From Propionibacteriaceae bacterium UBA6122 (GTDB lineage Bacteria > Actinomycetota > Actinomycetes > Propionibacteriales > Propionibacteriaceae), in the NCBI GenBank assembly GCA_002428365.1, contig DIVW01000026.1, forward strand, positions 1 to 64,000: a stretch of 64,000 nucleotides of DNA. Reading direction: 5' to 3'. Positions 51,117 to 58,808 of this stretch are shown here, in pieces. How positions within the stretch are numbered: the first letter of the stretch is position 1; each line of letters opens with the position of its first letter. A program made the translations under genes and the position numbers. The notes beneath the pieces are model-generated. The model saw only the letters and a list, made by a program, of their open reading frames with translations. It was not told the DNA's origin and did no database searches.

Positions 51117-54100
51117 TCAGCCCAGGACGACCTCAACTGGTCCCGCCCCGACATCGGCCAGCGCCACTGAGACCCCCGGCGTTCGGTACGGGTTCGTCAG
51201 GGCGACTGCCGGGAGTTCGCGATCATCGGCCAGCACCCGCACACCGCCGCCGTCGGCGCGCACCCGGAACCGGAACTCGACCAGGCGACCACCCAGCGGG
51301 ACGGACGCCGTCAGCCCGTCCAGTCTCGGGTCGAGCACCGGATCAACCTCGAGCCGGTCGCCGCGTCGCCGCAGCCCCAGCAGGCACCCGACGACGATTC
51401 GCAGGAACAACCCCGGCCCAGACGAATACACCCGCCAACCACCTTCGAGTGGCACGCGACCAGCCATCAGGTCTGGGTAGTGCTGGGCGGCGTCGTACCG
51501 GTCACCGAACTCGCCGTCGGAGGAGGAGTAGTAGCACGTGGTTTGCCGGGGTCGGGCTGCGGCGACCCGCTCGGTCAGCCCAAACGGGCAGGCCAGCAGT
51601 AGCGCGTCCAGGAGCCCGGTTGCGTCCCCATAGCGGGCCAGCGCCTCGGCGTAGCGGAGGTGGGCGTGGGTGTACATGAGCCCGATCTCGCGACCCCAGA
51701 AGGTGGCCGCTTCAGCCCGCTTGAACATCCGCAGCGGTCCCCCGCGATAAGCGGTGGGCTGATCGAACAGGTGCGCACCGTCCGGGCCGAGCAGGTGCTC
51801 GCCCAAGGCGTCCAAGTGGGCCCTTGCCTCCGCTGGGGTGAGCAGGTCACCGGTGATCGCATGAATCCACGGCAGGACGCCATAGGTCAGGCCGGTCGTG
51901 GTGTCGCGCGGGTGGACCAGTAGCGCCGTCGGCACCCCCGAGGCGTCATCGAAGACCCCATAGCCAGCGAGCAGGCCGTCGACGAGCAGGTGTTCGCGGA
52001 TCGCCGCCGCGACGGCAGCCGCCTGCGCCCGGCACCGGGCCACGAGCGCCGCCGCCCGCTGATCGGCGGGCACGACGGCAGCGAGTCCGTCGGCGAGCAC
52101 AGGCAGCGCCTGGGTCGCCAGCACGGCCGTCCACGTGGACGTCATCCGCTCGGCCAATCGGGAGTCAGCCGGTTGGAGGGAGTCGTTCCAATCGCCGTGG
52201 CCATACTTGGGCAGCGCACTTCCCGGCACCGTCTGAGCCTCGATGAGCGTCAGCGCCCGGGCGAGATGATCGAGCACGGACGCCACTGGCGTGGCCGTCC
52301 CGTCGGCAGCGACGAAGGTCACCGACTCTGCCAGCAGGGAGGCATCACCGGTTGTCAGCAGGTAATCGCCGACGGCAAGCAGCGGCCAAAGCACGACGTC
52401 GCCATGTGAGGTGAACTGCTCCCAGTAGCGCTTCGGCGGCAGGAAGTCGAACGCCTGCGGCCAGTCACCACGGTCGTTTTGGCCGGCCATGATGGCCACG
52501 ATCACCGCGCGCAGGGCGTCGGTGGCATCAAGGGCAGTGAGCAGGCCTACCGGCCCCTGCGACACGTCCCGGGTGCCCCAGGCGCCGCCGGTGTATTGCT
52601 CCAACCCGCGCGGGGAGAGGTAGTGGATCAGCGCATTTTGGGCGAACCACGGCAGCGTCGCGTCGAGGGCCTCGATCGCCGAGGCCAGCGGCCCCGCGAC
52701 CCTAAGCCGCGGTAGGCCGACCAGGGGTCGGACCTCAGCGGCGACGACGGCCTCGGCCGCTGGCACCAGGTCGGCGGTCAGCGTGAGCGTGAGGTCACCG
52801 GTCGCGTCCAGGGTGAGCCAGGGCAGGCCGCGGGAGTTGCCGTCGGCGAACAGCGGGCTGTCGTCGGCCGCCGTCGCGGCGCCGTCCCAGGCGATCACCG
52901 CGGTGCCGCCCTCGGCGTGCACGGTGGCGGAGCCGGGGGTATGGGTGACCTCGGGGCATTCGGCGGCTGCGCCGTCGTCGCCCCCGGTAGCGAGGTGGGC
53001 GGCGACCAGCAGGCGTGGACGCCGACCGTGCAGCGTGCGGAACTCGATGGTGAGCGCGTTTTCGGCATCGGCGTGTGCGGTGACCTGAAACAGCGATCCC
53101 TCAGTCGCGTAGAGCCAGCGCGCGCGGCTGGGGAGCAGGCCCCAGGCACTGGGTACGTCCAGGAGCCGCCAGCCGTCGCCAGCATCAGCAAACACCCGCA
53201 GCCCATGGGCGCGTTGCAGGCCGAGATAGGTGCGGCGCCCGGAGATCAGATTGACCCGCGCCACATGGCCTTGGGTCACCTGGGAGGCAAACAGGCCGGC
53301 GAGATAGACCGTGCTGGTCAGGGCGTCAGTGCTGGGGGTAGGCGCGGTGGGCGTCCGCAGGACGTGGCCGTGCGGACGCAGGACACCCCGCTCCTTGTGG
53401 CCGGAGGTGAAGGCTTCCCCCGCGTCGCTGACGAAGGACCACCAGCCACCCTCGCCCTCCTCAAGCAGTCGCGCGCCAGGTCCGGCGAGCCGGGCGAGGT
53501 CGGCCAGGGAGAGGTCGTTCACCGCAAGGGCGGGGGCACTGGTGAACAACGAGGCTGAGTGCGCCTGGCCGCCCGACGGCGATAGCACCGGGGCGGCTGC
53601 TTCGGGCAGCGCGAGAGCCACCGCGGCCAGGCTCGCGTCCGCGGGACCGGTCGCTTCAGGATGGTCGGCGCGCAGGATGCCAAAGAAGCCGGTCGTCCAG
53701 ACTGCTCCAGGAGCTACCTGCGCAGCGGTGCTGGCTAAGGCGGCCAAGGTGTGTTCGTGCTGGCGGCGCTCGCTTGGCAAGTCGTGGCGGCCGAGGCCGA
53801 CCAAGGAGGGCAGACCGTCGGCGCTGCGTCCAAGCAGTTGAATCGCATCGGTCGCCCAACCCGCGGTCGAGGTGGTGGAGCCCAGCAACGCCCAGGGCTG
53901 GCGCTCCCCCGGCAGGTTCTGTCGGATGGCCACCGCGCTGCCCTGCGGCGTCTCGACCGGGGTGAGATCGAGATATTGGGCCACGTAGTACTCGTTGATG
54001 CGGACGCCCGCGTAGGGCTTGAGCGCCACATCGGCGGCCCAGACCGCGTCCAGGGTGACCGGTTCGGGCCTGGTGTTGCGCACGGCGAGGTGCCAGAACC

Positions 54101-54422
54101 AGGCGGTCTCAGCGGCCGACGGCGCCAGGCGCAGCGCCCACTCCAGCCCATCAGCGCTCCCGAAGATCGTCGCGCCGCTGGCATCGACCACGACGCGCGA
54201 GCCCGAATTGGGCCCGGTGAGCGGCTGGACGTCGGCCGTCCCGTCCGGTCGCAGACGGCGCACCCACAGCCCGCCAACTCCGGGCTCCAGCTCGCTGGCC
54301 GGGTATTGCAGGAGCGAAAGACCATCAACATCGAAGCGCCGCAGCGCCCCGGTAAACGTCAGCTCTGCGCTCAACCGCCCGGCGCTGAGGTGAACGGTGG
54401 GGGTGACGCGCGGTGCTGGCAT
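51117..54422 (-). CDS. GH94 glycoside phosphorylase, probable 1,2-beta-oligoglucan phosphorylase
   Basis: A 1101-residue intracellular phosphorylase with no signal peptide. The GH94 (alpha/alpha)6 barrel covers roughly 570-960, with the catalytic aspartate in PKYGHGDWNDSLQPAD, LPWFAQNALIHYLSPRGLEQYTGGAWGTRDVSQG, and AAQHYPDLMAGRVPLEGGWRVYSSGPGLF. The long N-terminal beta-sandwich region (1-550) and overall length match the 1,2-beta-oligoglucan phosphorylase branch, including Listeria Lin1839, rather than cellobiose phosphorylases of about 800 residues. It would yield alpha-glucose 1-phosphate from sophorooligosaccharides. The chosen start is ATG 54422; TTG 54458 is an alternative. It is upstream of the ABC transporter on the same strand. 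Confidence 0.82.
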   Translation of the reverse strand: MPAPRVTPTVHLSAGRLSAELTFTGALRRFDVDGLSLLQYPASELEPGVGGLWVRRLRPDGTADVQPLTGPNSGSRVVVDASGATIFGSADGLEWALRLAPSAAETAWFWHLAVRNTRPEPVTLDAVWAADVALKPYAGVRINEYYVAQYLDLTPVETPQGSAVAIRQNLPGERQPWALLGSTTSTAGWATDAIQLLGRSADGLPSLVGLGRHDLPSERRQHEHTLAALASTAAQVAPGAVWTTGFFGILRADHPEATGPADASLAAVALALPEAAAPVLSPSGGQAHSASLFTSAPALAVNDLSLADLARLAGPGARLLEEGEGGWWSFVSDAGEAFTSGHKERGVLRPHGHVLRTPTAPTPSTDALTSTVYLAGLFASQVTQGHVARVNLISGRRTYLGLQRAHGLRVFADAGDGWRLLDVPSAWGLLPSRARWLYATEGSLFQVTAHADAENALTIEFRTLHGRRPRLLVAAHLATGGDDGAAAECPEVTHTPGSATVHAEGGTAVIAWDGAATAADDSPLFADGNSRGLPWLTLDATGDLTLTLTADLVPAAEAVVAAEVRPLVGLPRLRVAGPLASAIEALDATLPWFAQNALIHYLSPRGLEQYTGGAWGTRDVSQGPVGLLTALDATDALRAVIVAIMAGQNDRGDWPQAFDFLPPKRYWEQFTSHGDVVLWPLLAVGDYLLTTGDASLLAESVTFVAADGTATPVASVLDHLARALTLIEAQTVPGSALPKYGHGDWNDSLQPADSRLAERMTSTWTAVLATQALPVLADGLAAVVPADQRAAALVARCRAQAAAVAAAIREHLLVDGLLAGYGVFDDASGVPTALLVHPRDTTTGLTYGVLPWIHAITGDLLTPAEARAHLDALGEHLLGPDGAHLFDQPTAYRGGPLRMFKRAEAATFWGREIGLMYTHAHLRYAEALARYGDATGLLDALLLACPFGLTERVAAARPRQTTCYYSSSDGEFGDRYDAAQHYPDLMAGRVPLEGGWRVYSSGPGLFLRIVVGCLLGLRRRGDRLEVDPVLDPRLDGLTASVPLGGRLVEFRFRVRADGGGVRVLADDRELPAVALTNPYRTPGVSVALADVGAGPVEVVLG

Positions 54423-54497
54423 GCTCTCAGGTGTAGACCCGTCCAGCCATACCGGCAAGGCCCAGGGCGATCCTGCGTATCAACGAGACCGATTCGA

Positions 54498-54914
54498 TCA
54501 CGCGAATGGGTCGACCAGTTCAAGCCCGGCAGCTACCTCGAAGTCGCGCACATTACGGGTGGCCAACTGGTACCCCCCAGCCAGGCAAATGCCAGCGATT
54601 TGGGCGTCGGCCAGCCCCACCGGATGGCCTCCTGCGACAGCCTCCGCCAGGACCCGCGCCGCCTGCTGAGCGGCCGGCACGTCATAGACGACGATCGCTT
54701 CGTCGAAGGCCTCCACAAGCTTGCGCCAACGAGTCTCCAGGCCTCGCCTTCGCTTGCCCGCAGGCAACCTGCCAAGACCAAACTCGATCTCCTCAACGGT
54801 CACCACACAGATCGTGAGTTCGGCCGCCCCAAGCGCGGACGCCCAGGCGAGCACCTGGGAGTCAGGCGCGTCTTTCATGAACTCCGACACCACATTCGTG
54901 TCAGCGACGATCAC
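54498..54914 (-). CDS. PIN-domain toxin (VapC/FitB-like)
   Basis: A 138-residue PIN-domain ribonuclease. The acidic metal-binding residues are in IVADTNVVSEFMKD (Asp about 5), VTVEEIEFGLGRL (Glu about 42), GLADAQIAGIC (Asp about 103) and LATRNVRDF (Asp about 122). The overall pattern is nearest FitB. The start overlaps the antitoxin stop by four bases. Confidence 0.92.
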   Translation of the reverse strand: MIVADTNVVSEFMKDAPDSQVLAWASALGAAELTICVVTVEEIEFGLGRLPAGKRRRGLETRWRKLVEAFDEAIVVYDVPAAQQAARVLAEAVAGGHPVGLADAQIAGICLAGGYQLATRNVRDFEVAAGLELVDPFA

Positions 54915-55147
54915 CCCAGGTCCACTTCTCGCGACAAATCCGTGCGCTCAGGTAGCACGAGATCTACGCCGCCGACCTCGGCCACCGCGCCACGCAGTGC
55001 CATAAGGAAGTTCTCTTCGGGAGTATCGACCGCAGCTCGCAGAATCGCCCGCACCTCGGCCTCCACCGAGCGTCCGTGCTTCGCCGCGCGCCCGCGCAAT
55101 CCCGCATGCGTGCGCTCGTCGAGTTGCCTGATCGTCAGGGTGCTCAC
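54911..55147 (-). CDS. FitA-like ribbon-helix-helix antitoxin
   Basis: A 78-residue antitoxin with an N-terminal ribbon-helix-helix (MSTLTIRQLDERTHAGLRG, AAKHGRSVEAEVRAILRAAV) and a C-terminal toxin-binding tail. AGGAGG 8 bases upstream favours GTG 55147 over GTG 55156, which would be too close. It is divergent from the YefM gene at 55226 and may share operator sequence with it. Confidence 0.88.
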   Translation of the reverse strand: MSTLTIRQLDERTHAGLRGRAAKHGRSVEAEVRAILRAAVDTPEENFLMALRGAVAEVGGVDLVLPERTDLSREVDLG

Positions 55148-55188
55148 CGCGACCACCTCCTGACAGCAATGCTAGCATCGAGCTCGAT

Positions 55189-55217
55189 GATGTACATCGC
55201 GCGCCTACCTCTGTACA
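55189..55217. promoter_or_regulatory. Paired TGTACA sites between two toxin-antitoxin modules
   Basis: GATGTACATC is a 10-base palindrome (55189-55198), and a second TGTACA lies at 55212-55217. Their centres are 21 bases apart, about two helical turns. The same core occurs before the other YefM gene (40845). Confidence 0.65.
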
Positions 55218-55225
55218 TTTACTCC

Positions 55226-55477
55226 ATGGCCAGCAGCATGAGCGTCGCGGACGCCCGCCAAAACCTTGCCGAAGCGATCAAGCGCTCCTCCGATGGCCCG
55301 GTGTTCATTGAACGCCGTGGACATCGGGCGGCGGTGCTCATCAGCCCCGAAGAATACGAGCGGCTGCTCGATGCCCTCGAAGAAGCCGAAGACGCAGAGG
55401 CCTTCGATGAAGCCATAGCCGAGGAAGGCCTGAACATCCCTTGGGCCAAGGTGCGGGCCGACCTCGGCTGGGTATGA
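55226..55477 (+). CDS. Phd/YefM-family antitoxin (second locus)
   Basis: An 83-residue antitoxin beginning MASSMSVADARQNLAEAIK, followed by GPVFIERRGHRAAVLISPEEYERLLDALEE and an acidic tail. ATG 55226 was chosen because upstream in-frame ATGs fall inside the operator. Its stop overlaps the toxin start (ATGA). Confidence 0.9.
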   Translation: MASSMSVADARQNLAEAIKRSSDGPVFIERRGHRAAVLISPEEYERLLDALEEAEDAEAFDEAIAEEGLNIPWAKVRADLGWV

Positions 55478-55731
55478 GCTACCTCGTCGAACTGCGACCG
55501 GCGGCCGTCCGCGGGCTGGAGGAGATCCATCCCCAAGAGCGCGGACGCATCCAGGGTGCCATCGCCCTGCTCGCCCACGACCCCCGCCCGCCGAACGCCA
55601 AGGCACTGCAGGGCCGTCCCGGCTTTCGAGTCCGGGTGGGCGATTACCGCATCATCTACACCATCGAAGACGGCGTGCTGCTGATCGTCGTGGTGACCAT
55701 CGGGCATCGTCGCGAGGTTTACCGTCAGTGA
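55474..55731 (+). CDS. RelE/ParE-family toxin
   Basis: An 85-residue RelE-superfamily toxin: MSYLVELRPAAVRGLEEI, GRIQGAIALLAHDPRPPNAKALQG, GFRVRVGDYRIIYTIEDGVLLIVVVTIGHRREVYR. The conserved arginine-tyrosine pattern RVGDYRIIY and IGHRREVY marks the RelE mRNA interferase branch. It is coupled to the antitoxin by a four-base overlap. Confidence 0.92.
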   Translation: MSYLVELRPAAVRGLEEIHPQERGRIQGAIALLAHDPRPPNAKALQGRPGFRVRVGDYRIIYTIEDGVLLIVVVTIGHRREVYRQ

Positions 55732-55825
55732 CCGCCAACGGCACCTCACCGGGACGCTCGGCGGGGATCGCCTTCAAGCCAAGTTAGCCAGTGCATGCCC
55801 ACCATGAGCGAATGGGGCACCCCGG

Positions 55826-56425
55826 CTAGCTGGCCGGCTGCGGAATTCGCAAGCGAACCTCGTCCAGGAACTCGCGCACCGGACCTTCCCCGATCCGCTT
55901 GGGAATCACGTAGGCCTCAGCTGGCCCTACGAAGATAAAGGCGTGGTCGGAGTCCTGCTCAATGCGGTCGACTTCCTGCCATCCCACGCTGGAAGTGCCA
56001 GCGGGCGTCGCGTCGTGGACGCCATCCTCGTCGAACCACAACCGACAAGGCCCCGGGACGCCGAGCCCGCCCGTTTTGGCCAGGTGCATCGCGCTTCGCT
56101 TGGTCACCCAGAGCCAAAGCTCGGGCCACAAGAGCCAGAGGATCAGTGCGACCACAGTGCCGATCACCAGACCCTCGATCACCAGGCCCACCATCGCCGA
56201 CGGCAAGGCCAGCGCTACAAAGGCGAGGAGGCTCATCCAGATTCGATAGACCTCGCGTTGCTGTTTCATCGCTGGAGCCGTCCGGAAACCATGCAGGTTG
56301 TACGCGACCAAATCGTCGGCAGTAAGTTCAAACTCCAACACGCGCCACTCCCCCAGCCCCGGATCGCCGCCGACACAATACCGGCGCCTAGGAGCCCCCG
56401 CCCGACTAATCAATTCTCGTTTCAA
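55826..56425 (-). CDS. YcxB-like membrane protein
   Basis: A 199-residue protein with two adjacent transmembrane helices (YRIWMSLLAFVALALPSAMVG and LVIEGLVIGTVVALILWLLWP, about residues 60-105). A C-terminal YcxB-like domain follows (LWFDEDGVHDATPAGTSSVGWQEVDRIEQDSDHAFIFVGPAEAYVIPKR). This fold is related to PH-like bacterial membrane domains; the function is unknown. An N-terminal extension of about 28 residues is poorly conserved in appearance, so the start may lie downstream. Confidence 0.75.
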   Translation of the reverse strand: MKRELISRAGAPRRRYCVGGDPGLGEWRVLEFELTADDLVAYNLHGFRTAPAMKQQREVYRIWMSLLAFVALALPSAMVGLVIEGLVIGTVVALILWLLWPELWLWVTKRSAMHLAKTGGLGVPGPCRLWFDEDGVHDATPAGTSSVGWQEVDRIEQDSDHAFIFVGPAEAYVIPKRIGEGPVREFLDEVRLRIPQPAS

Positions 56426-56454
56426 GAACCGGGCAGAGCAGGCACCCAGCCCCG

Positions 56455-57690
56455 CTACCCATCGCTTTCACGGCAGTACTGTTCAAAGATCCGCTCGAAC
56501 GCACTTTCGGTGATGACCGGCAGCCCATACGCCCTAGCCTTCTCGGCCTTACCCGAAAGGGAATCCGGGTCGGAGGCCACCACTACTTTGGTCTTCTTGG
56601 TGACGCCGCCATGTTCCAGCCCCGCATCAGACAGGGCGTCAATCCAGTCCTCCCGGGAGCGCTTGGTGTCTCCGGTGATTACCACTCGGTCGCCAGCCAC
56701 CAGCTTGATTTCTTGGACGGCCGGGCCCGGTATCGTCCGCAGACCAGGAGTCAAAGACCTAGCCAACGCCTCACCACCGAGCCCAAGGCAGGCCGCCACT
56801 CGCTCCAAGTCGCGGCGTTCCTCCGCCGTCACGACACCATCCGCCAGCGCCACCGCGCCCATGGCATCCAGGTAGCGTCCGTGCAGCTCATTGACCTGTT
56901 CCCGGCTCAGTCCAAGGTCAGCCGCCACCCCAACTAGCGACTGCTCCTCATGCAGTGAGAGGTGCTGATCCACTAGCGCTCGCCCCAACACCTCCAGGTA
57001 AGAATCCGCCGCCACATCGGCGACTCTGGGCATTCTCGCCACAATGCCGTCGAGCCACGCATCCGGGCGGCGCTCGCGCGCTGCCGTCCGCTGCACCATT
57101 CGGGCCTCAGGTGGCTGCCCGTTGTGGACCGGCCAGGGGTAGCCAGCACAGTGCGCGTTCGTGGTCCACCAAGGCTCGGGGCGACCGCACCGCGCGATGA
57201 ACGACCCCAGCAACTGCGCGGTCGCCCGAGCGTCCCCGAGAGCCGAGTGTGCGTTGTCGAGCTGAACCCCCGCGGCCGAACAGCAGTCCACCAGGCGTCG
57301 CGAGCGCGCCGCGTAAAACTGCGGCGCCAACTCCATCGTGCACAGGGACGGGAGCGGCAGCACACCAATCGGGACGCCAGCGCGCGCGAACTCGGCGGCC
57401 AGGAAGCTGGTATCGAAGCGGGAGTTGTGCGCGACAATCGTTCGTCCGGCAACTGATCGCAAGACATGCGGTGCAATCTCGGCAAACAGCGGCGCTTCGA
57501 TCACGTCGCGAGCCGTGAGGCCGTGAATATGAGTAGGGCCAACATCTCGCTCAGGGTTCACCAGCGTGGCCCACTCCCCCTCAATCTGACCGCCATCGGA
57601 GACGTAGACGACCCCGATTTCTACAATCCGGTCGTGCTGCTTTGGAAACAGCCCGGTCGTCTCCAAATCGATAACGGTGTAGCCAGCCAC
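56455..57690 (-). CDS. DnaQ-like 3'-5' exonuclease with C-terminal BRCT domain
   Basis: A 411-residue protein. The exonuclease domain (1-170) has ExoI TVIDLETTGL (D-x-E), ExoII TIVAHNSRFDTSFLAAEF and ExoIII AHSALGDARATAQLL, the DEDDh set. A middle region (DGVVTAEERRDLERVAACLGL) resembles TerB-type helices. The C-terminus (GDRVVITGDTKRSREDWIDALSDAGLEHGGVTKKTKVVVASDPDSLSGKA) is a BRCT domain. It probably acts in DNA repair or proofreading. AAGGAG with a 6-base spacer sets GTG 57690, 32 codons inside the longest frame. Confidence 0.9.
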   Translation of the reverse strand: MAGYTVIDLETTGLFPKQHDRIVEIGVVYVSDGGQIEGEWATLVNPERDVGPTHIHGLTARDVIEAPLFAEIAPHVLRSVAGRTIVAHNSRFDTSFLAAEFARAGVPIGVLPLPSLCTMELAPQFYAARSRRLVDCCSAAGVQLDNAHSALGDARATAQLLGSFIARCGRPEPWWTTNAHCAGYPWPVHNGQPPEARMVQRTAARERRPDAWLDGIVARMPRVADVAADSYLEVLGRALVDQHLSLHEEQSLVGVAADLGLSREQVNELHGRYLDAMGAVALADGVVTAEERRDLERVAACLGLGGEALARSLTPGLRTIPGPAVQEIKLVAGDRVVITGDTKRSREDWIDALSDAGLEHGGVTKKTKVVVASDPDSLSGKAEKARAYGLPVITESAFERIFEQYCRESDG

Positions 57691-57804
57691 ATCCAGCTCC
57701 TTTGCCTGCGTGGCCGCAGAATATCGAGCACTGTTCTCGCTTTGGCCGCGACCCGCCCAATACCCCGGCCATGCCGCAGCCTTCAAGCCGGACGACCAGC
57801 GCGG

Positions 57805-58146
57805 CTAAGAGGCCACCGGCCCAAGCCGTCCGCCAGCGCCGCTGTCGACGCGCGGCTCTTTCAGCTCGACGAAGATCGAGTGGGTTGGGGTGAGGCCGAT
57901 GTTGGTGCCGGAGTGCTCCTGGGCATCAAGCCACCGAGCTTGGAAAGCTGGCAGCTCGACCTCGACCTCATTGGTGGCCGACCGAAGACGCCGACGAAAA
58001 GAACTCAGCGTGACCATGACGCTGTCAGGGTGGGAATGCGGTTGGGTCTGATCCCCCGGCTGGTCGAGGTACTCCAGCACCCGCACCCGCTCATTCTCGA
58101 AGAGCACCCGGTAGAGCTCGGCATTGTTGACGATCGGATCAGTCAC
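57805..58146 (-). CDS. Small cupin-like protein
   Basis: A 113-residue single-domain protein (VTDPIVNNAELYRVLFENERVRVLEY, then GDQTQPHSHPDSVMVTLSSF, and LDAQEHSGTNIGLTPTHSIFVELK). HSHPD supplies the histidine pair of a cupin motif 1, and the later THSIFVEL fits motif 2. Metal binding is inferred. AAGGAGG lies 6 bases before GTG 58146. It is divergent from the TetR gene across a shared palindromic operator. Confidence 0.82.
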   Translation of the reverse strand: MTDPIVNNAELYRVLFENERVRVLEYLDQPGDQTQPHSHPDSVMVTLSSFRRRLRSATNEVEVELPAFQARWLDAQEHSGTNIGLTPTHSIFVELKEPRVDSGAGGRLGPVAS

Positions 58147-58160
58147 AGCAAGCCTCCTTG

Positions 58161-58195
58161 TGGTACGTGCATACCATCGTGGTATGCGAGTACCA
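58161..58195. promoter_or_regulatory. Long palindrome between cupin and TetR genes
   Basis: TGGTACGTGCATACCA (58161-58176) and TGGTATGCGAGTACCA (58180-58195) are inverted copies matching at 14 of 16 positions around TCG. The site overlaps both expected promoters, as for a TetR repressor controlling a divergent target and itself. Confidence 0.8.
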
Positions 58196-58203
58196 TATTG
58201 CCC

Positions 58204-58806
58204 ATGGATGTCACAGCCAATGGGTACAACGACTCCACTGGACGCACCCGCCAGAAGGCCCGCACCCGCGAGGCCCTGATTCAAGCACTGCAGACGCTGC
58301 TGCAGAGCGGGGCGGATCCATCGGTAGCGCAGGTGGCCGAGGCGGCTGGCATCTCGCGAACGACCGCCTACCGCTACTTCCCCGACCAGCAGGCCCTGCT
58401 GCACGCCGCCCTACCCGAAACCGGTCTGGCGACTTTGCTGCCTGCGGACGCGCCCGCCGATCCGGCGGCGCGGCTAGCGCAGGCTCTGGACGCGCACCTG
58501 ACCTTCCTGCGCCGCTGGGAGCCGCAGCTTCGCGCGGCCCTGCGCGCCTCTCTGGTACCTGGCGCCGCACAGCCAACACTGCGGAGCGGTCGGGCGGTCA
58601 CCTGGTTTGAATCCGCCCTGTCACCGCTGGCCGCGCAACGACCCGAGCTCGATCTGCACCAGTTGGCCCTTCGCCTGCGCTCGGTGGCTGGCATCGAGCC
58701 GTACGTCTGGCTGACCGGAGTGGGCGGGCTGAGCCCCGATCAGGCCTGCGAATTCATGAGCGCAAACGCGTTGGCAGTGTTTGCTGACGCGCTGGGCTCC
58801 GACTGA
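58204..58806 (+). CDS. TetR-family regulator (of the divergent cupin gene)
   Basis: A 200-residue regulator with helix-turn-helix ARTREALIQALQTLLQSG and PSVAQVAEAAGISRTTAYRYFPDQQALLHAA (about residues 18-68). A helical C-terminal domain follows. I chose ATG 58204, since upstream codons run through the operator and the divergent gene. It ends two bases before the AarF gene end, convergent. Confidence 0.9.
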   Translation: MDVTANGYNDSTGRTRQKARTREALIQALQTLLQSGADPSVAQVAEAAGISRTTAYRYFPDQQALLHAALPETGLATLLPADAPADPAARLAQALDAHLTFLRRWEPQLRAALRASLVPGAAQPTLRSGRAVTWFESALSPLAAQRPELDLHQLALRLRSVAGIEPYVWLTGVGGLSPDQACEFMSANALAVFADALGSD

Positions 58807-58808
58807 AC

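Noticed and set aside
53751..55163. 470-codon plus-strand frame
   Set aside because: It runs antisense through the GH94, PIN toxin and antitoxin genes, all of which have better support.
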